Of a stretch of 64,000 nt of DNA, positions 1 to 8,837 are shown one piece after another; the stretch's first letter is position 1; each line of letters begins with the position of its first letter. The position numbers and the translations under genes were made by a program. The stretch comes from Paenibacillus sp. Root444D2. GTDB taxonomy: Bacteria; Bacillota; Bacilli; Paenibacillales; NBRC-103111. Location: positions 499 through 64,498 of the forward strand of contig NZ_LMEO01000053.1 of the NCBI RefSeq assembly GCF_001426375.1, given 5' to 3'. The notes beneath the pieces were generated by a model. The model saw only the letters and a list, made by a program, of their open reading frames with translations, did no database searches and was not told the DNA's origin.

Positions 1-350
1 TCGTCCGCTACCTGACGCGGATTTTTGAGGTATCGCAGCTTGGCAATCATGATCAGATTTTCCCGTCCGGTCAAAATTTCGTCCACGGCGGCAAATTGCC
101 CGGTCAGACTGATCGCCTGCCGCACATTCTCGGGTTTTGACGCAACATCGAATCCGTTTACGGTCGCGGTTCCGCTGTCTTGTTTGAGCAACGTGGTGAG
201 GATTTTGACAACCGTTGTTTTGCCAGCTCCGTTGGAGCCGAGCAGGGCGAAAATACTGCCCTTTTCCACCTCGAAATCTACGCCTTTTAGGACTTGAAGC
301 TGCTTGTAGGACTTTTGCAGCCCTGTCACTTTAATGGATTTAGTTTGCAT
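1..350 (-). CDS. ABC transporter ATP-binding protein, DrrA-like (3' part outside window)
   Basis: The protein energises an ABC exporter in the cytoplasm; its membrane partner is outside the window. The N-terminal ~116 residues are visible. They begin MQTKSIKVTGLQKSYK and contain a Walker A motif GSNGAGKTT near residue 37 and a Q-loop region TGQFAAVDE. This TGQ-F-AVDE variant is typical of the daunorubicin-resistance (DrrA) ATPase subfamily. The start ATG at 350 lies just after an AGGGAAAAAC stretch. It is the third gene of a padR / pentapeptide / ATPase operon, 12 bp after the preceding stop, so PadR probably controls drug or peptide export. Substrate unknown. Confidence 0.9.
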   Translation of the reverse strand, partial: MQTKSIKVTGLQKSYKQLQVLKGVDFEVEKGSIFALLGSNGAGKTTVVKILTTLLKQDSGTATVNGFDVASKPENVRQAISLTGQFAAVDEILTGRENLIMIAKLRYLKNPRQVAD

Positions 351-362
351 GTTTTTCCCTCC

Positions 363-1232
363 TTATCGAATAGTAACCTTGGACAAGTCTGCCCCCATTC
401 CTTTAAGCGAAGCATAGGTCAACTTATCCATGACTGCACCGTCAAAGCAGATGGTTTTGAAGGCACGGTAATACTTATTGGTTAATGAAAAGAACGCCTG
501 AAAAGACACATTCTTAAGTATAGCGCCCCTAAATGAAACTTCGTTTACTGCCGATTTCTCAAACTTAACGCCGATAAAGGTTTGACCGTCAAAATTCAGC
601 CCGCTCAGGTCGGAATATTCGAAGTCCACGCCGTCAAAGATACAACCTTCAAAGGATGTTTTTCTAAGGTCGATCTTGCTTATCGTGGCGTCGGTCAGTT
701 TTACACCTGTGAATTTGGCTCCTTCCATCCCCGAAACGCTGAAGTTGGTTCGTACAAGGATCGATTCATTGAAGGTTACATTCGTAAGGTCAGTTGCTGT
801 TAGGATACAGTCCGTCAGATTTGCGCCGTCAAAATTGGCATCACGTAAATCACTACTCTTAAATGAACTTCCCGTCAAGTCAGCGCCCGCAAAGTCGGCA
901 CCGCGTAACGCGCTAGCATTAAATTGACCTTTATGGGCCCTAACGCCTGCAAAGTCGCTCATTGCCAGGTTGCTGGCGCTAAAGTTTGTCACTACTTGCC
1001 GTTCCAGCGATCGGGAGAGGTTGGCGACTTCCAATATCGTTTGCTCAATGTCGCCGATGCTCTCAACGGTCATCATAAACGCGGTTTCATCGTCTTTGCC
1101 TTCGGCTTTGAGTTCACGATATCGCTCCTGCAAATCGGAGTGAAGGTCCGTCTTTAATTCGGTGACGCTTTTTACCCCATCGTATGGCGTAAACACGCCG
1201 TTCAAATAGTTCGTTAATTTCTGATTCATCAT
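363..1232 (-). CDS. HAAS-like N-terminal domain fused to pentapeptide repeats
   Basis: 289 aa. The first ~85 residues (NQKLTNYLNGVF ... SIGDIEQTI) resemble the short helical HAAS / permease-prefix domain often encoded beside PadR regulators. The rest is a run of pentapeptide repeats of the A(D/N)LxG type (for example ALRGADFAGADLTGSSF), which fold as a right-handed quadrilateral beta-helix. No signal peptide is visible. The ribosome binding site AAGGGAGAG overlaps the end of padR 13 bp upstream, so translation is likely coupled. The role is unknown. HAAS proteins usually sit with PadR and a transporter, as here; pentapeptide proteins sometimes protect gyrase, but nothing here shows that. Confidence 0.8.
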   Translation of the reverse strand: MMNQKLTNYLNGVFTPYDGVKSVTELKTDLHSDLQERYRELKAEGKDDETAFMMTVESIGDIEQTILEVANLSRSLERQVVTNFSASNLAMSDFAGVRAHKGQFNASALRGADFAGADLTGSSFKSSDLRDANFDGANLTDCILTATDLTNVTFNESILVRTNFSVSGMEGAKFTGVKLTDATISKIDLRKTSFEGCIFDGVDFEYSDLSGLNFDGQTFIGVKFEKSAVNEVSFRGAILKNVSFQAFFSLTNKYYRAFKTICFDGAVMDKLTYASLKGMGADLSKVTIR

Positions 1233-1245
1233 AATAATCTCTCCC

Positions 1246-1575
1246 TTATAATAAATTTTCTAGTACGCGCTTGGAATACTCCCAATTGCTTTTGTTGCGT
1301 GCGTAAGCACCTTTGCCTTTTTCGGTAATCCTAAAATATTTTCGACGTCCGCCTTGAGATTCATCGCCCCAATACCACTCGATATCGCCGTCAGTCTCTA
1401 GCCGCCGGACGCTGGAGTACATCGTGGCTTCCTTTAATTCATATTCGCCGCCCGAGCGCTCGGCAATTAATTTGACAATCTCGTACCCGTAGCGGTCAGC
1501 TTCGGATAAAAGCCGTAAAATCATCGTATCGGTATGTCCGCGCAGCAGGTCTGATGTAATTTTGTTCTCGCTCAT
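1246..1575 (-). CDS. PadR family transcriptional regulator
   Basis: 109 aa winged-helix repressor of the short PadR type. Visible motifs are LLRGHTDTMILRLLSEADRYGYEIVKLI, the recognition region ELKEATMYSSVRRLE and the wing GGRRKYFRITEKGK. The start at 1575 is set by GGAGGTGATTAT before ATG. It heads an operon with the pentapeptide protein and the DrrA-like ATPase. PadR proteins usually repress their own operon and release DNA on binding a phenolic or drug-like ligand; the promoter at 1596-1624 is the likely target. Confidence 0.92.
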   Translation of the reverse strand: MSENKITSDLLRGHTDTMILRLLSEADRYGYEIVKLIAERSGGEYELKEATMYSSVRRLETDGDIEWYWGDESQGGRRKYFRITEKGKGAYARNKSNWEYSKRVLENLL

Positions 1576-1595
1576 ATAATCACCTCCGCATCTCC

Positions 1596-1624
1596 ATAAT
1601 ACGACACACTACTATGTCTGTCAA
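1596..1624 (-). promoter_or_regulatory. Sigma-A promoter of the padR operon
   Basis: On the minus strand TTGACA (1624-1619) and TATTAT (1601-1596) are separated by exactly 17 bp. A dyad with CTAC and GTAG arms (roughly 1605-1630) overlaps the -35 box and spacer, which fits PadR autorepression. The dyad assignment is inference. Confidence 0.7.
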
Positions 1625-1737
1625 GGTAGTATTTCAAATAAAATACTTTGTTTGAAAAGCATGATGTATTCAAAACGATATCTAACGGATTCATTCTATT
1701 TTTTTGTGCTTTATCAGCCAGTATAAAGAACATAAAA

Positions 1738-1783
1738 ATACCGATGCCCACTCCGACTTATGCATCGGTGTAGGCATCGGTAT
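1738..1783 (-). terminator. Intrinsic terminator after the aldo/keto reductase gene
   Basis: An 11-bp perfect stem, ATACCGATGCC with GGCATCGGTAT, is followed on the minus strand by TTTTTAT. The loop holds a further GCATCGG copy. Confidence 0.7.
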
Positions 1784-1869
1784 GAATGTAGTCATTTGCA
1801 CAATATAACCCTCAACTTCCGAGCAGACAGATCCTTGATACTCTATCTGATCTTTCGAAATATCGATTA

Positions 1870-3039
<1,170 letters not shown>

Positions 3040-3753
3040 CTATTTCGCATCGTGAAATATAATACCCAAACTGTATCTTGTACCTGTGGTAACTGTGTTT
3101 ACACCATGTCGAAGAGTCGTTCTATAATAGCCGCGCGTTCCCAAAACCGGACGATGATTGGTTGGAAAAATCAGACCCTCTCCTTCTTTCAGCGTGATGA
3201 CATGGCCTCTACTTTGCGCCCTCGGACGCTGCTCCACCAAAAGTAACTCCCCGCCTGTGAAATCTTCTTCTCTTTGATTAAGAGCGAATACGACCTGAAA
3301 GGGAAAGAATACTTTCCCATACAAATCCTGATGCAGACAATTGTATCCCCCAGCTTCATATTTCAGGATCAATGGGGTTGGACGGTTCTGCCCCTCCTGA
3401 TGGCATTGATCGAGGAATTCCGCTAATGCTGCCGGATAAGAAGCATTGTGGCCCAATTGTTCTAGCCAGCGATTAGCTGTTAGGGCAAGTTCCGGATACA
3501 ATCCTTCGCGCAGCTGTTGAAGCAAAAATGGCAAGGGAGAGTTGTAATACTTGTACTCTCCGACCCCGAAGCGATATCTGGCCATGTCTATGGTCGTTCG
3601 AAAGTTACCTTCTTCCTCATACGTGCTTATGGTTTCCTTACATTCCATATTGCTTAACAAGCCAGGTAGTTTGGCATAACCGTGCTCGTCCAGCGACTGC
3701 TGGATGAAATTCCAATCCAGATCAGCTAATCTTTGCGACAGATTCTCAGGCAT
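3040..3753 (-). CDS. 2-oxoglutarate/Fe(II)-dependent oxygenase
   Basis: 237 aa soluble dioxygenase of the prolyl-4-hydroxylase-like superfamily. The iron facial triad is visible as His141-x-Asp143 (LHQDLYG) and His216 (LRHGVN). An Arg in TGTRYSLGIIF about ten residues later would bind the 2-oxoglutarate carboxylate. Such enzymes hydroxylate proteins, nucleic acids or small metabolites; this subgroup is uncharacterised to my knowledge. The ATG at 3753 follows a GGAGGC sequence. It stands alone, with no clear operon partner. Confidence 0.85.
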   Translation of the reverse strand: MPENLSQRLADLDWNFIQQSLDEHGYAKLPGLLSNMECKETISTYEEEGNFRTTIDMARYRFGVGEYKYYNSPLPFLLQQLREGLYPELALTANRWLEQLGHNASYPAALAEFLDQCHQEGQNRPTPLILKYEAGGYNCLHQDLYGKVFFPFQVVFALNQREEDFTGGELLLVEQRPRAQSRGHVITLKEGEGLIFPTNHRPVLGTRGYYRTTLRHGVNTVTTGTRYSLGIIFHDAK

Positions 3754-4040
3754 GCTGTAAGCCTCCTATTTGCTTCGCCATTTTTGTTAACCTCTGCGAA
3801 CAGTATAACCCCGAAAATGAGCTTTTGTACGCATTCTCGAATGTAACAGCAAGATTACGAAATTACTAAATGTCGTTTTATGTTCGCGTATTTTTCGAGA
3901 ATGAAGAAATCGCTATAGCCGCTGGATACAGACCTTGTGCAGGATGTTTACCGGAACATTATGCAAGATGGAAAGCGGAACTATCGAAGGAGGGTTAATG
4001 AATCTAGCTGCCTTCTTGGCAATAACTGAAATATTTTTTA

Positions 4041-4078
4041 AATATTCCTTTACAGGAATATTCCAGTTGTGGTATATT
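4041..4078 (+). promoter_or_regulatory. Promoter with a 9-bp inverted repeat over the -35 box
   Basis: AATATTCCT (4041-4049) and AGGAATATT (4054-4062) form a perfect inverted repeat. Its centre supplies the -35 box TTTACA (4049-4054), and TATATT (4073-4078) lies 18 bp downstream as -10. This is where a repressor would block polymerase. The obvious candidate is the ArsR protein encoded last in the operon (5090-5425). Confidence 0.65.
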
Positions 4079-4118
4079 TAAAACACAAAGAACAAAAACA
4101 ATTTGGAGGATGATTATT

Positions 4119-4604
4119 ATGAATAACGCTAAGGACACAGACAACACGCGCACGTCAATCGCAGGTCAGGAACTCCGCGTCACCCGTATCTTTCATGCGC
4201 CGCGGGAACTGGTTTTCAAGGCTTGGACAGATCCGGAGCATTTGCCGAAATGGTGGGGACCCAAGGGCTTTACGAATACGGTTCAAGAAATCGATGTTAG
4301 ACCAGGCGGGGTATGGCGTTACGTTATGCACGGTCCGGACGGCGTCGATTACGATAATAAAATCACCTACCACAAGATAGTAAGCCCAGAGCAACTCGTA
4401 TACTCCCATGGCGACGGCGATGACGACGAACAATTTCATGTGACGGTCACGTTTGCCGAGCAAGCTAATTCGACGACAGAGCTAACCATGACGAGTCGAT
4501 TCAAAACAGCTGCTGACCTTGAAAAAGTGGTCAAGGAATACGGAGCTATCGAAGGCGCTAAATCGACACTTGATCGTCTCGAGGAACAACTGGCCACTAT
4601 GTAA
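4119..4604 (+). CDS. SRPBCC (AHSA1-like) domain protein
   Basis: 161 aa single-domain START/SRPBCC fold protein with the AHSA1 hallmark TRIFHAPRELVFKAWTDPEHLPKWWGPKGF near the N terminus. It probably binds a hydrophobic ligand in the cytoplasm; no catalytic residues are defined for the family. The ATG at 4119 is preferred over the one at 4110 because TTGGAGG ends nine bases upstream of it. First gene of an SRPBCC-DoxX-ArsR operon. The same three families recur at 7628-8746 in a different order, so they probably form one functional unit. Confidence 0.88.
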   Translation: MNNAKDTDNTRTSIAGQELRVTRIFHAPRELVFKAWTDPEHLPKWWGPKGFTNTVQEIDVRPGGVWRYVMHGPDGVDYDNKITYHKIVSPEQLVYSHGDGDDDEQFHVTVTFAEQANSTTELTMTSRFKTAADLEKVVKEYGAIEGAKSTLDRLEEQLATM

Positions 4605-4650
4605 GGGCCAAAATAAAATCAAATTATAAATTGAAGGGAGTAATTAATTC

Positions 4651-5049
4651 ATGAAAAAAACCAAAGTTATGTATTGGATTTTTACAGCTTTGTTGGTAGC
4701 CTTGATGGGCATTGGTGCTATCCCGGATATCCTCTATGCATCAGATGCGGTTGCCTTATTTGCTCATTTAGGCTATCCCTCTTACCTCCTGCCCTTTCTT
4801 GGGGTGGCCAAATTATTAGGTCTTGTAGCGATACTGATTCCCGGCTTTCCGAGAATGAAGGAATGGGCTTATGCCGGGCTTACATTTGACCTTGTGGGTG
4901 CGATGTATTCAAGTATCGCGGTGGGCGATCCTGTTGGCGGCTTGGCATTTTTCATCATCGGATTTGTTATCATCGGCGGGTCCTATGTGTGCTATCATAG
5001 GAAACAAAGAGCTGCATCTTTAAGTCAGCCACCACGCTTAGCGGCATAA
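4651..5049 (+). CDS. DoxX-like membrane protein
   Basis: 132 aa with four hydrophobic segments (roughly residues 5-25, 42-62, 70-88 and 96-115). The pattern IPDILYASDAVALFAHLGYPSYLLPFLGVAKLLGLVAIL is typical of the DoxX_2 family. Small DoxX proteins sit in the cytoplasmic membrane and are linked to thiosulfate or redox stress in a few cases, but most have no proven role. GAAGGGAG precedes the start. Middle gene of the SRPBCC-DoxX-ArsR operon. Confidence 0.88.
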   Translation: MKKTKVMYWIFTALLVALMGIGAIPDILYASDAVALFAHLGYPSYLLPFLGVAKLLGLVAILIPGFPRMKEWAYAGLTFDLVGAMYSSIAVGDPVGGLAFFIIGFVIIGGSYVCYHRKQRAASLSQPPRLAA

Positions 5050-5089
5050 AAAAACTCCCTTGCCTGGTATATGTTGAAGGAAGGAGTGC

Positions 5090-5425
5090 ATGAACATGGG
5101 CTTGATCACAACAACCTGGAGCGCACTTTCAGAGCCCAACCGATTGTACATCGTCGAACTCCTGCGGGGCGGTCCCCTCACCGTAGGGGAAATCGCCGAG
5201 CGCCTCAGCCTCCAGCAGCCACAAGTTTCCAAACATCTCCGCGTCCTAAGCGACGCGGGGTTTGTTGAAGTACAGCCCAGCGCCAATCGGCGCATTTATA
5301 AGCTTCGGGCCCAGCCCTTCATAGACATGAACAACTGGCTGGAATCTTACCGCCGCATGTGGGAGGAGCGCTTCGATCGATTGGACGAATATTTGAACGA
5401 ATTGCAGGGAAAGGGGAAGCAGTAG
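5090..5425 (+). CDS. ArsR family transcriptional regulator
   Basis: 111 aa winged-helix regulator: ALSEPNRLYIVELLRGGPLTVGEIAERLSLQQPQVSKHLRVLSDAGFV is the ArsR/SmtB helix-turn-helix. No Cys pair of the metal-sensing alpha-3 type is present, so it is probably not a metal sensor; related proteins beside SRPBCC genes sense unknown ligands. The start follows AAGGAAGGAG; a second in-frame ATG lies 6 bp later. Last gene of its operon and the likely repressor acting at the palindrome at 4041-4062. Confidence 0.9.
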   Translation: MNMGLITTTWSALSEPNRLYIVELLRGGPLTVGEIAERLSLQQPQVSKHLRVLSDAGFVEVQPSANRRIYKLRAQPFIDMNNWLESYRRMWEERFDRLDEYLNELQGKGKQ

Positions 5426-5452
5426 GAGTTCTCTCCCCGTTCCCGCATAAGA

Positions 5453-5476
5453 AAAGACACCCTCTCGGGTGTCTTT
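5453..5476 (+). terminator. Intrinsic terminator after arsR
   Basis: Perfect 10-bp stem AAAGACACCC / GGGTGTCTTT with loop TCTC, followed by a T-rich run. Confidence 0.85.
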
Positions 5477-5553
5477 TTCGTCTATTTACATACAAATATT
5501 GCAAATACCCCACCGGAGGCAGGAGAAACTCGCTAGCGACGCATACTCCTCCC

Positions 5554-6042
5554 TTAAATCGAAAAATTTTTCATCAATGGCATGATAAAGGAAATTACTC
5601 CCATCCCCAATTTAAAAAAACTACCTATGTTACCAAAGAAACCTCCACCTCCACCCCCACCAATACCTTTAGCGGCACCGCCTTTACCAAGACCACCCAA
5701 TAATCCCCCAGAACCCCCGCCACCAAAAAGACCAAGCATGCTTCCTAATCCACCTCCACCAAGTAAGCCTCCCAAACCTCCTAAATTGGATATTTGCGCT
5801 TTGGCTTTGGTTTTGTTTCGGGGGAGTTTCTGATCTCCCTTGAATCCTTGAAGAATGACTTGGTTGCCTTGTATTTCGTTTAGAACCCCGTAATACAGAG
5901 AACCGTTCTTGAGCACTACACATACCGGTGTTCCTAAGTTGTCTTTAACTTGCGAAGAGATAGAGGGCGATGATGCAGGAATGGCTTTTTGCCCGACTTT
6001 CACGCGTCCGTGCTTTTTATTACGTTGCTGTAAAGTTTTCAT
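5554..6042 (-). CDS. Sm-like domain protein with glycine-rich hydrophobic tail
   Basis: 162 aa. Residues about 28-75 (VKDNLGTPVCVVLKNGSLYYGVLNEIQGNQVILQG) have the look of a small beta-barrel of Sm/LSM type. Residues about 85-140 are almost pure Gly with Leu, Phe, Ser and Lys, and the last 25 residues (SFFKLGMGVISFIMPLMKNF) are hydrophobic. The charged, Lys-rich start and Gly-rich body are reminiscent of spore-surface proteins, and the neighbours downstream (6304-7336) look spore-related. This role is inferred from context; the gene is not a recognised named family. Confidence 0.7.
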   Translation of the reverse strand: MKTLQQRNKKHGRVKVGQKAIPASSPSISSQVKDNLGTPVCVVLKNGSLYYGVLNEIQGNQVILQGFKGDQKLPRNKTKAKAQISNLGGLGGLLGGGGLGSMLGLFGGGGSGGLLGGLGKGGAAKGIGGGGGGGFFGNIGSFFKLGMGVISFIMPLMKNFSI

Positions 6043-6222
6043 TCCAGCTCACTCATCCTTTTAAATGAAATCATACTACTTGTCATCTTATGTTGATACG
6101 ACATGTTTGGACTATGCTCTCTTGAACATTTTCCGCTAATTTGATAACTGCCCACTCACGGTTAATGGAGAGTTATCAAATTTTCGAAGGAAGCTTTCTG
6201 GTATTGAGGGTAAGTAACAGAG

Positions 6223-6254
6223 AAAGACGGCGGCCATTATTGGCTTCCGTCTTT
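6223..6254. terminator. Hairpin terminator, copy 1 of a repeated sequence
   Basis: AAAGACGG / CCGTCTTT with an inner GCC/GGC pair. It is nearly identical to the hairpin at 6938-6969 and works in either direction. It lies downstream of the 87-aa gene on the minus strand. Confidence 0.7.
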
Positions 6255-6303
6255 TGCGTCCCCCTTAGCTGACTACACTTTACTTTGAATCTGTAATTGA
6301 TTC

Positions 6304-6567
6304 TTAATACCTAACAAAACCTGTTCTGTACTGGATTATGGGATATCCAAAGGCATAGCTGTACGGAAAGCCCAAATACATTGGTGTAATCATAGGATAG
6401 GGTGCATAAGAATAGCCGTGAATAGGGCCAAATAATTGCGTTCCTAGATGAGGACTTTGATAGTTTATTTTGAGACCAGTTATGCCAGGTGGCCATACCG
6501 TTCCAATATTGCCAACTGCCTCAGGTCGCCCAAAATTCATTTCTTTTATAAAGTTTTCCTTTATCAT
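6304..6567 (-). CDS. Small Tyr/Pro/Gly-rich protein, possibly spore-associated
   Basis: 87 aa, no signal peptide. The second half is rich in Tyr, Pro, Gly and aromatic residues (HGYSYAPYPMITPMYLGFPYSYAFGY), as in many small spore-coat proteins. The first part reads NFGRPEAVGNIGTVWPPGITGLKINYQ. AGGTGA lies upstream of the ATG. A terminator follows 50 bp after the stop. No named family is recognised, and spore location is inference from composition and from the YjcZ-type gene nearby. Confidence 0.6.
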   Translation of the reverse strand: MIKENFIKEMNFGRPEAVGNIGTVWPPGITGLKINYQSPHLGTQLFGPIHGYSYAPYPMITPMYLGFPYSYAFGYPIIQYRTGFVRY

Positions 6568-6741
6568 TCAGTAGGTCACCTAATTCCCTGCAGCAAATTT
6601 GTTCGGGCTGTCATCAATTTGGTCGGACTCCTCCGTTATCCTTATGATATCCCTAATATATGTGTGCCTGTCCTTTTTGCATGCTTGCTTGGACGTAAAT
6701 ACGGCTATATTGGAGGACCGGGTGAAGTTGGAATATACGGT

Positions 6742-6909
6742 TTGAATAAAGACCAGTCCGCCAAAAAAAAGTCCGTCAAAAAAGCCAAGCAAGTAAAAAC
6801 ATCCGCTTTTTTACCTGGTTTCGGTTTTGAAAGATTCTTCTTTCCATTTGCAGCTTCACTTGCGTTTTTATTTGCCATACCGTTTCTTGGGTTCCCGTTT
6901 TTCTTTTAA
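6742..6909 (+). CDS. Possible small Lys-rich/aromatic-tail protein
   Basis: About 55 aa from a TTG codon: a basic start (NKDQSAKKKSVKKAKQVK) followed by a hydrophobic aromatic tail (LPGFGFERFFFPFAASLAFLFAIPFLGFPFFF). The composition is not what a random frame gives, and a terminator lies 30 bp after the stop. The start is uncertain: the frame is open further upstream to 6448 and no strong ribosome binding site was found. A 57-codon frame on the opposite strand starting near 6880 is the alternative. Likely a small sporulation-type membrane peptide if real. Confidence 0.4.
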   Translation: MNKDQSAKKKSVKKAKQVKTSAFLPGFGFERFFFPFAASLAFLFAIPFLGFPFFF

Positions 6910-6937
6910 TTAAGTAAGTAAATTCTATGTAAACAAG

Positions 6938-6969
6938 AAAGACGGCGGCCATTATTAGCTTCCGTCTTT
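6938..6969. terminator. Hairpin terminator, copy 2 of a repeated sequence
   Basis: AAAGACGG / CCGTCTTT plus inner GCC, followed by T-rich sequence on the plus strand. It ends the plus-strand small gene and the minus-strand yjcZ-like gene. Confidence 0.75.
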
Positions 6970-6990
6970 TCTTTTTGGATTAAGGAATAT

Positions 6991-7095
6991 TTAAATTGCA
7001 AAAGCTGATGTGATGATAACCAAAAGAATAAAAAGAACCAAAATAAATGCTACGTTGCGGCCCATACCATAACCTTCACCATAACCTACGCTCAT
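6991..7095 (-). CDS. YjcZ family sporulation peptide
   Basis: 34 aa: MSVGYGEGYGMGRNVAFI followed by LVLFILLVIITSAFAI. A short Gly/Tyr head followed by a single Ile/Leu/Val transmembrane helix is the signature of the YjcZ family of very small membrane peptides made during Bacillus and Paenibacillus sporulation. GAAGGGAATGAG precedes the ATG. It is too short for most gene finders. Function is unknown in the family beyond association with spores. Confidence 0.85.
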   Translation of the reverse strand: MSVGYGEGYGMGRNVAFILVLFILLVIITSAFAI

Positions 7096-7124
7096 GTATA
7101 CTCATTCCCTTCATTGATTTTTCA

Positions 7125-7336
7125 CTACGGTATAATTATACGTTCGGTACATAAGGTATGCTTGTATACATACCACGGAGGCAATCGCCAATTGTTTTGT
7201 ATGAAGATTTGGCGACGGATATCCGTCCGAATAAGAAGGGCAGCAGCTTGCTTATACCGCTTCAGCTCTTGCTCACTAGATGCAGCGGAAGCCTCTGCAA
7301 GCCCAGGATATTAAAGTTGGTCAGCGTTCCAGCCAT
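7125..7336 (-). pseudogene. Frameshifted small gene, possibly spore-related
   Basis: A strong AAAAAGGAGGCGTCAAC precedes an ATG at 7336. The frame reads MAGTLTNFNILGLQ and then stops after 24 codons at 7262. Shifting one base at about codon 14 opens a hydrophilic frame EASAASSEQELKRYKQAAALLIRTDIRRQ running to 7125. The intact ancestor would have been about 70 aa. The EQELKRYKQAA segment resembles small helical spore coat-like proteins, but no family is certain. Confidence 0.4.
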
Positions 7337-7364
7337 GTTGACGCCTCCTTTTTGGAAATGAAAA

Positions 7365-7386
7365 AGAGCCCTGCGTCGTGGGCTCT
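7365..7386 (-). terminator. Terminator-like hairpin upstream of the frameshifted gene
   Basis: AGAGCCC / GGGCTCT followed on the minus strand by TTTTTC. It sits between the DoxX gene and the start at 7336, so it probably ends the ArsR-SRPBCC-DoxX transcript. Confidence 0.6.
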
Positions 7387-7627
7387 CCTACATTTTGCTA
7401 TAACAAATTTACATACTCACCTTTGGTGGAAAATAGGCTCTCCGGAAAGGAGTGTAAATACTTTCCAATCACTCAGGGTCATATTTGCGTTTGGAGGATT
7501 TTGACGTGTTCAGTGCAATGGCACGCGGACGAGAGCTATTAGAGCATCCTCATCCAGTCGCCTAGCTCCTCGATTTTTACGTCTATCAGCTCTGATGGCG
7601 ATTCGAGTTTCATTGACCCGCTCTTCT

Positions 7628-7978
7628 TCATGCTACCTGGTGCACGACTACCAGAGTCACTGCAATCAAAGTAATCACAAAAGCCGGTATCGCACTTCCA
7701 ACAGGATGCTTGACTCTGAAATGTGAAAGGCATGCCACTAGCATCGTAATGCCAATCCAAATGCCTGCCCATACGGCTGCTACCGGATTCCAGTATCCGA
7801 TAACAAGTCCGGCTGCCCCGACTAGTTGAACGAGCCCAGTAACAACTCGAAACCATTGCGGCAGTTTAATCGACTCGAACATTTCAACAAAATTTTTCGC
7901 ACCAGCCAGCTTGCTTCCGCCGCCAAAGGCCATGGAGACGAGCAGAAAGCTTTGTAAAATAATAAAAATGATATTCAT
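7628..7978 (-). CDS. DoxX family membrane protein
   Basis: 116 aa with four predicted membrane helices. The signature IKLPQWFRVVTGLVQLVGAAGLVIGYW is shared almost word for word with the protein at 10901-11251, so the two are close paralogues. The start at 7978 (MNIIFIILQSF) is chosen over an in-frame one at 8074 because GGAAGGGGAG lies just before it and it follows the SRPBCC stop by 22 bp. Third gene of an ArsR-SRPBCC-DoxX operon, inverted relative to the module at 4.1-5.4 kb. Function unproven; membrane redox or lipid-linked roles are usual guesses. Confidence 0.88.
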   Translation of the reverse strand: MNIIFIILQSFLLVSMAFGGGSKLAGAKNFVEMFESIKLPQWFRVVTGLVQLVGAAGLVIGYWNPVAAVWAGIWIGITMLVACLSHFRVKHPVGSAIPAFVITLIAVTLVVVHQVA

Positions 7979-8000
7979 AAGGCTCCCCTTCCTTTTACAA

Positions 8001-8420
8001 CTAGGCCAATACCTTTTCAAGCTCGCCGCACCATTTACCCCAGCCATACCTAGCACCTTCGAGACCTTGAGCATTGGCGAATCCGGTTTGTTCGAGATGA
8101 AGGTTAACCTTGCCGTCCCCTAAATCCTGCAGCGTCCAGGTGACCGTGTGCTTCTCCCCTCCGCTGGCCCAAGTATAGGACACCCGGTTTGGTGCGTCCA
8201 CGATAAGCACTTCGCCGTCAATAATGCCATCCCAATATTCGGACGGCTGCGTGCGAAACTGAAAACGGTGTCCTATGACGGGCTCAAAATCATTATCCAT
8301 CGCCTGACCATTGTGGATGTTGACCACCCACTTGGCAAGCTTGCTTGAATCGGTTATTGCGGACCAAAGCTTCTCGATCGATGTCGTGTACTGAAAATCC
8401 AAGGATAATGCTAAACTCAT
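8001..8420 (-). CDS. SRPBCC (AHSA1-like) domain protein
   Basis: 139 aa cytosolic hydrophobic-ligand-binding fold: FQYTTSIEKLWSAITDSSKLAKWV at the N terminus and WTLQDLGDGKVNLHLEQTGF in the core. The ATG at 8420 overlaps the ArsR stop in an ATGA arrangement and has GAGGAGGAAG upstream, so translation is coupled; longer in-frame starts lie inside arsR. The operon partners are an ArsR repressor and DoxX, matching the module at 4.1 kb. Confidence 0.9.
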   Translation of the reverse strand: MSLALSLDFQYTTSIEKLWSAITDSSKLAKWVVNIHNGQAMDNDFEPVIGHRFQFRTQPSEYWDGIIDGEVLIVDAPNRVSYTWASGGEKHTVTWTLQDLGDGKVNLHLEQTGFANAQGLEGARYGWGKWCGELEKVLA

Positions 8421-8746
8421 TCTTCTTCCTCCTCTAATAGTTGGTTCAAGCGCAACATATTCGTACGCCAAAAATTGCTGTAGAAAGCCACCCAATCTTG
8501 AATTTCTCTGAGTGGAGAGGCGTTTAACCTAAATCGCGTTTCTCTACCGACTTTTCGGTCAAGTACCAGTCCAGCTTCTTTAAGGATTGTCAAATGCTTG
8601 GATACCGCTGTACGGCCCATTTGAAACTGTGCCGTTAATTCATGAAGAGGTATCTCCTCTGCCTCTGCTAACAGACGAATTAGCCCGCGCCTAGTCGGAT
8701 CTGCAATCGCGTCAAAAACATCCCGCAATTGGTTGTTCTCGCTCAT
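8417..8746 (-). CDS. ArsR family transcriptional regulator
   Basis: 109 aa winged helix: VFDAIADPTRRGLIRLLAEAEEIPLHELTAQFQMGRTAVSKHLTILKEAGLV, followed by the wing GRETRFRLNASPLREIQDWV. The C-terminal half matches the ArsR subgroup co-encoded with AHSA1 proteins and has no metal-binding Cys pair. GGAGGGGGCGTT precedes the ATG. Two matching operators frame its promoter (8838-8889), which is strong evidence for autorepression. Confidence 0.92.
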   Translation of the reverse strand: MSENNQLRDVFDAIADPTRRGLIRLLAEAEEIPLHELTAQFQMGRTAVSKHLTILKEAGLVLDRKVGRETRFRLNASPLREIQDWVAFYSNFWRTNMLRLNQLLEEEEE

Positions 8747-8837
8747 AACGCCCCCTCCTAAAAATCTTATTTTCTGTATTATAAATCTACTGATGTATGA
8801 AGGGACCGCCGTTTATTTCAACACCTCCTCCTAATTG

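Noticed and set aside
6580-6880. Minus-strand small frames opposite 6742-6909
   Set aside because: No ribosome site; the plus-strand frame has the more protein-like tail and a terminator at its end.
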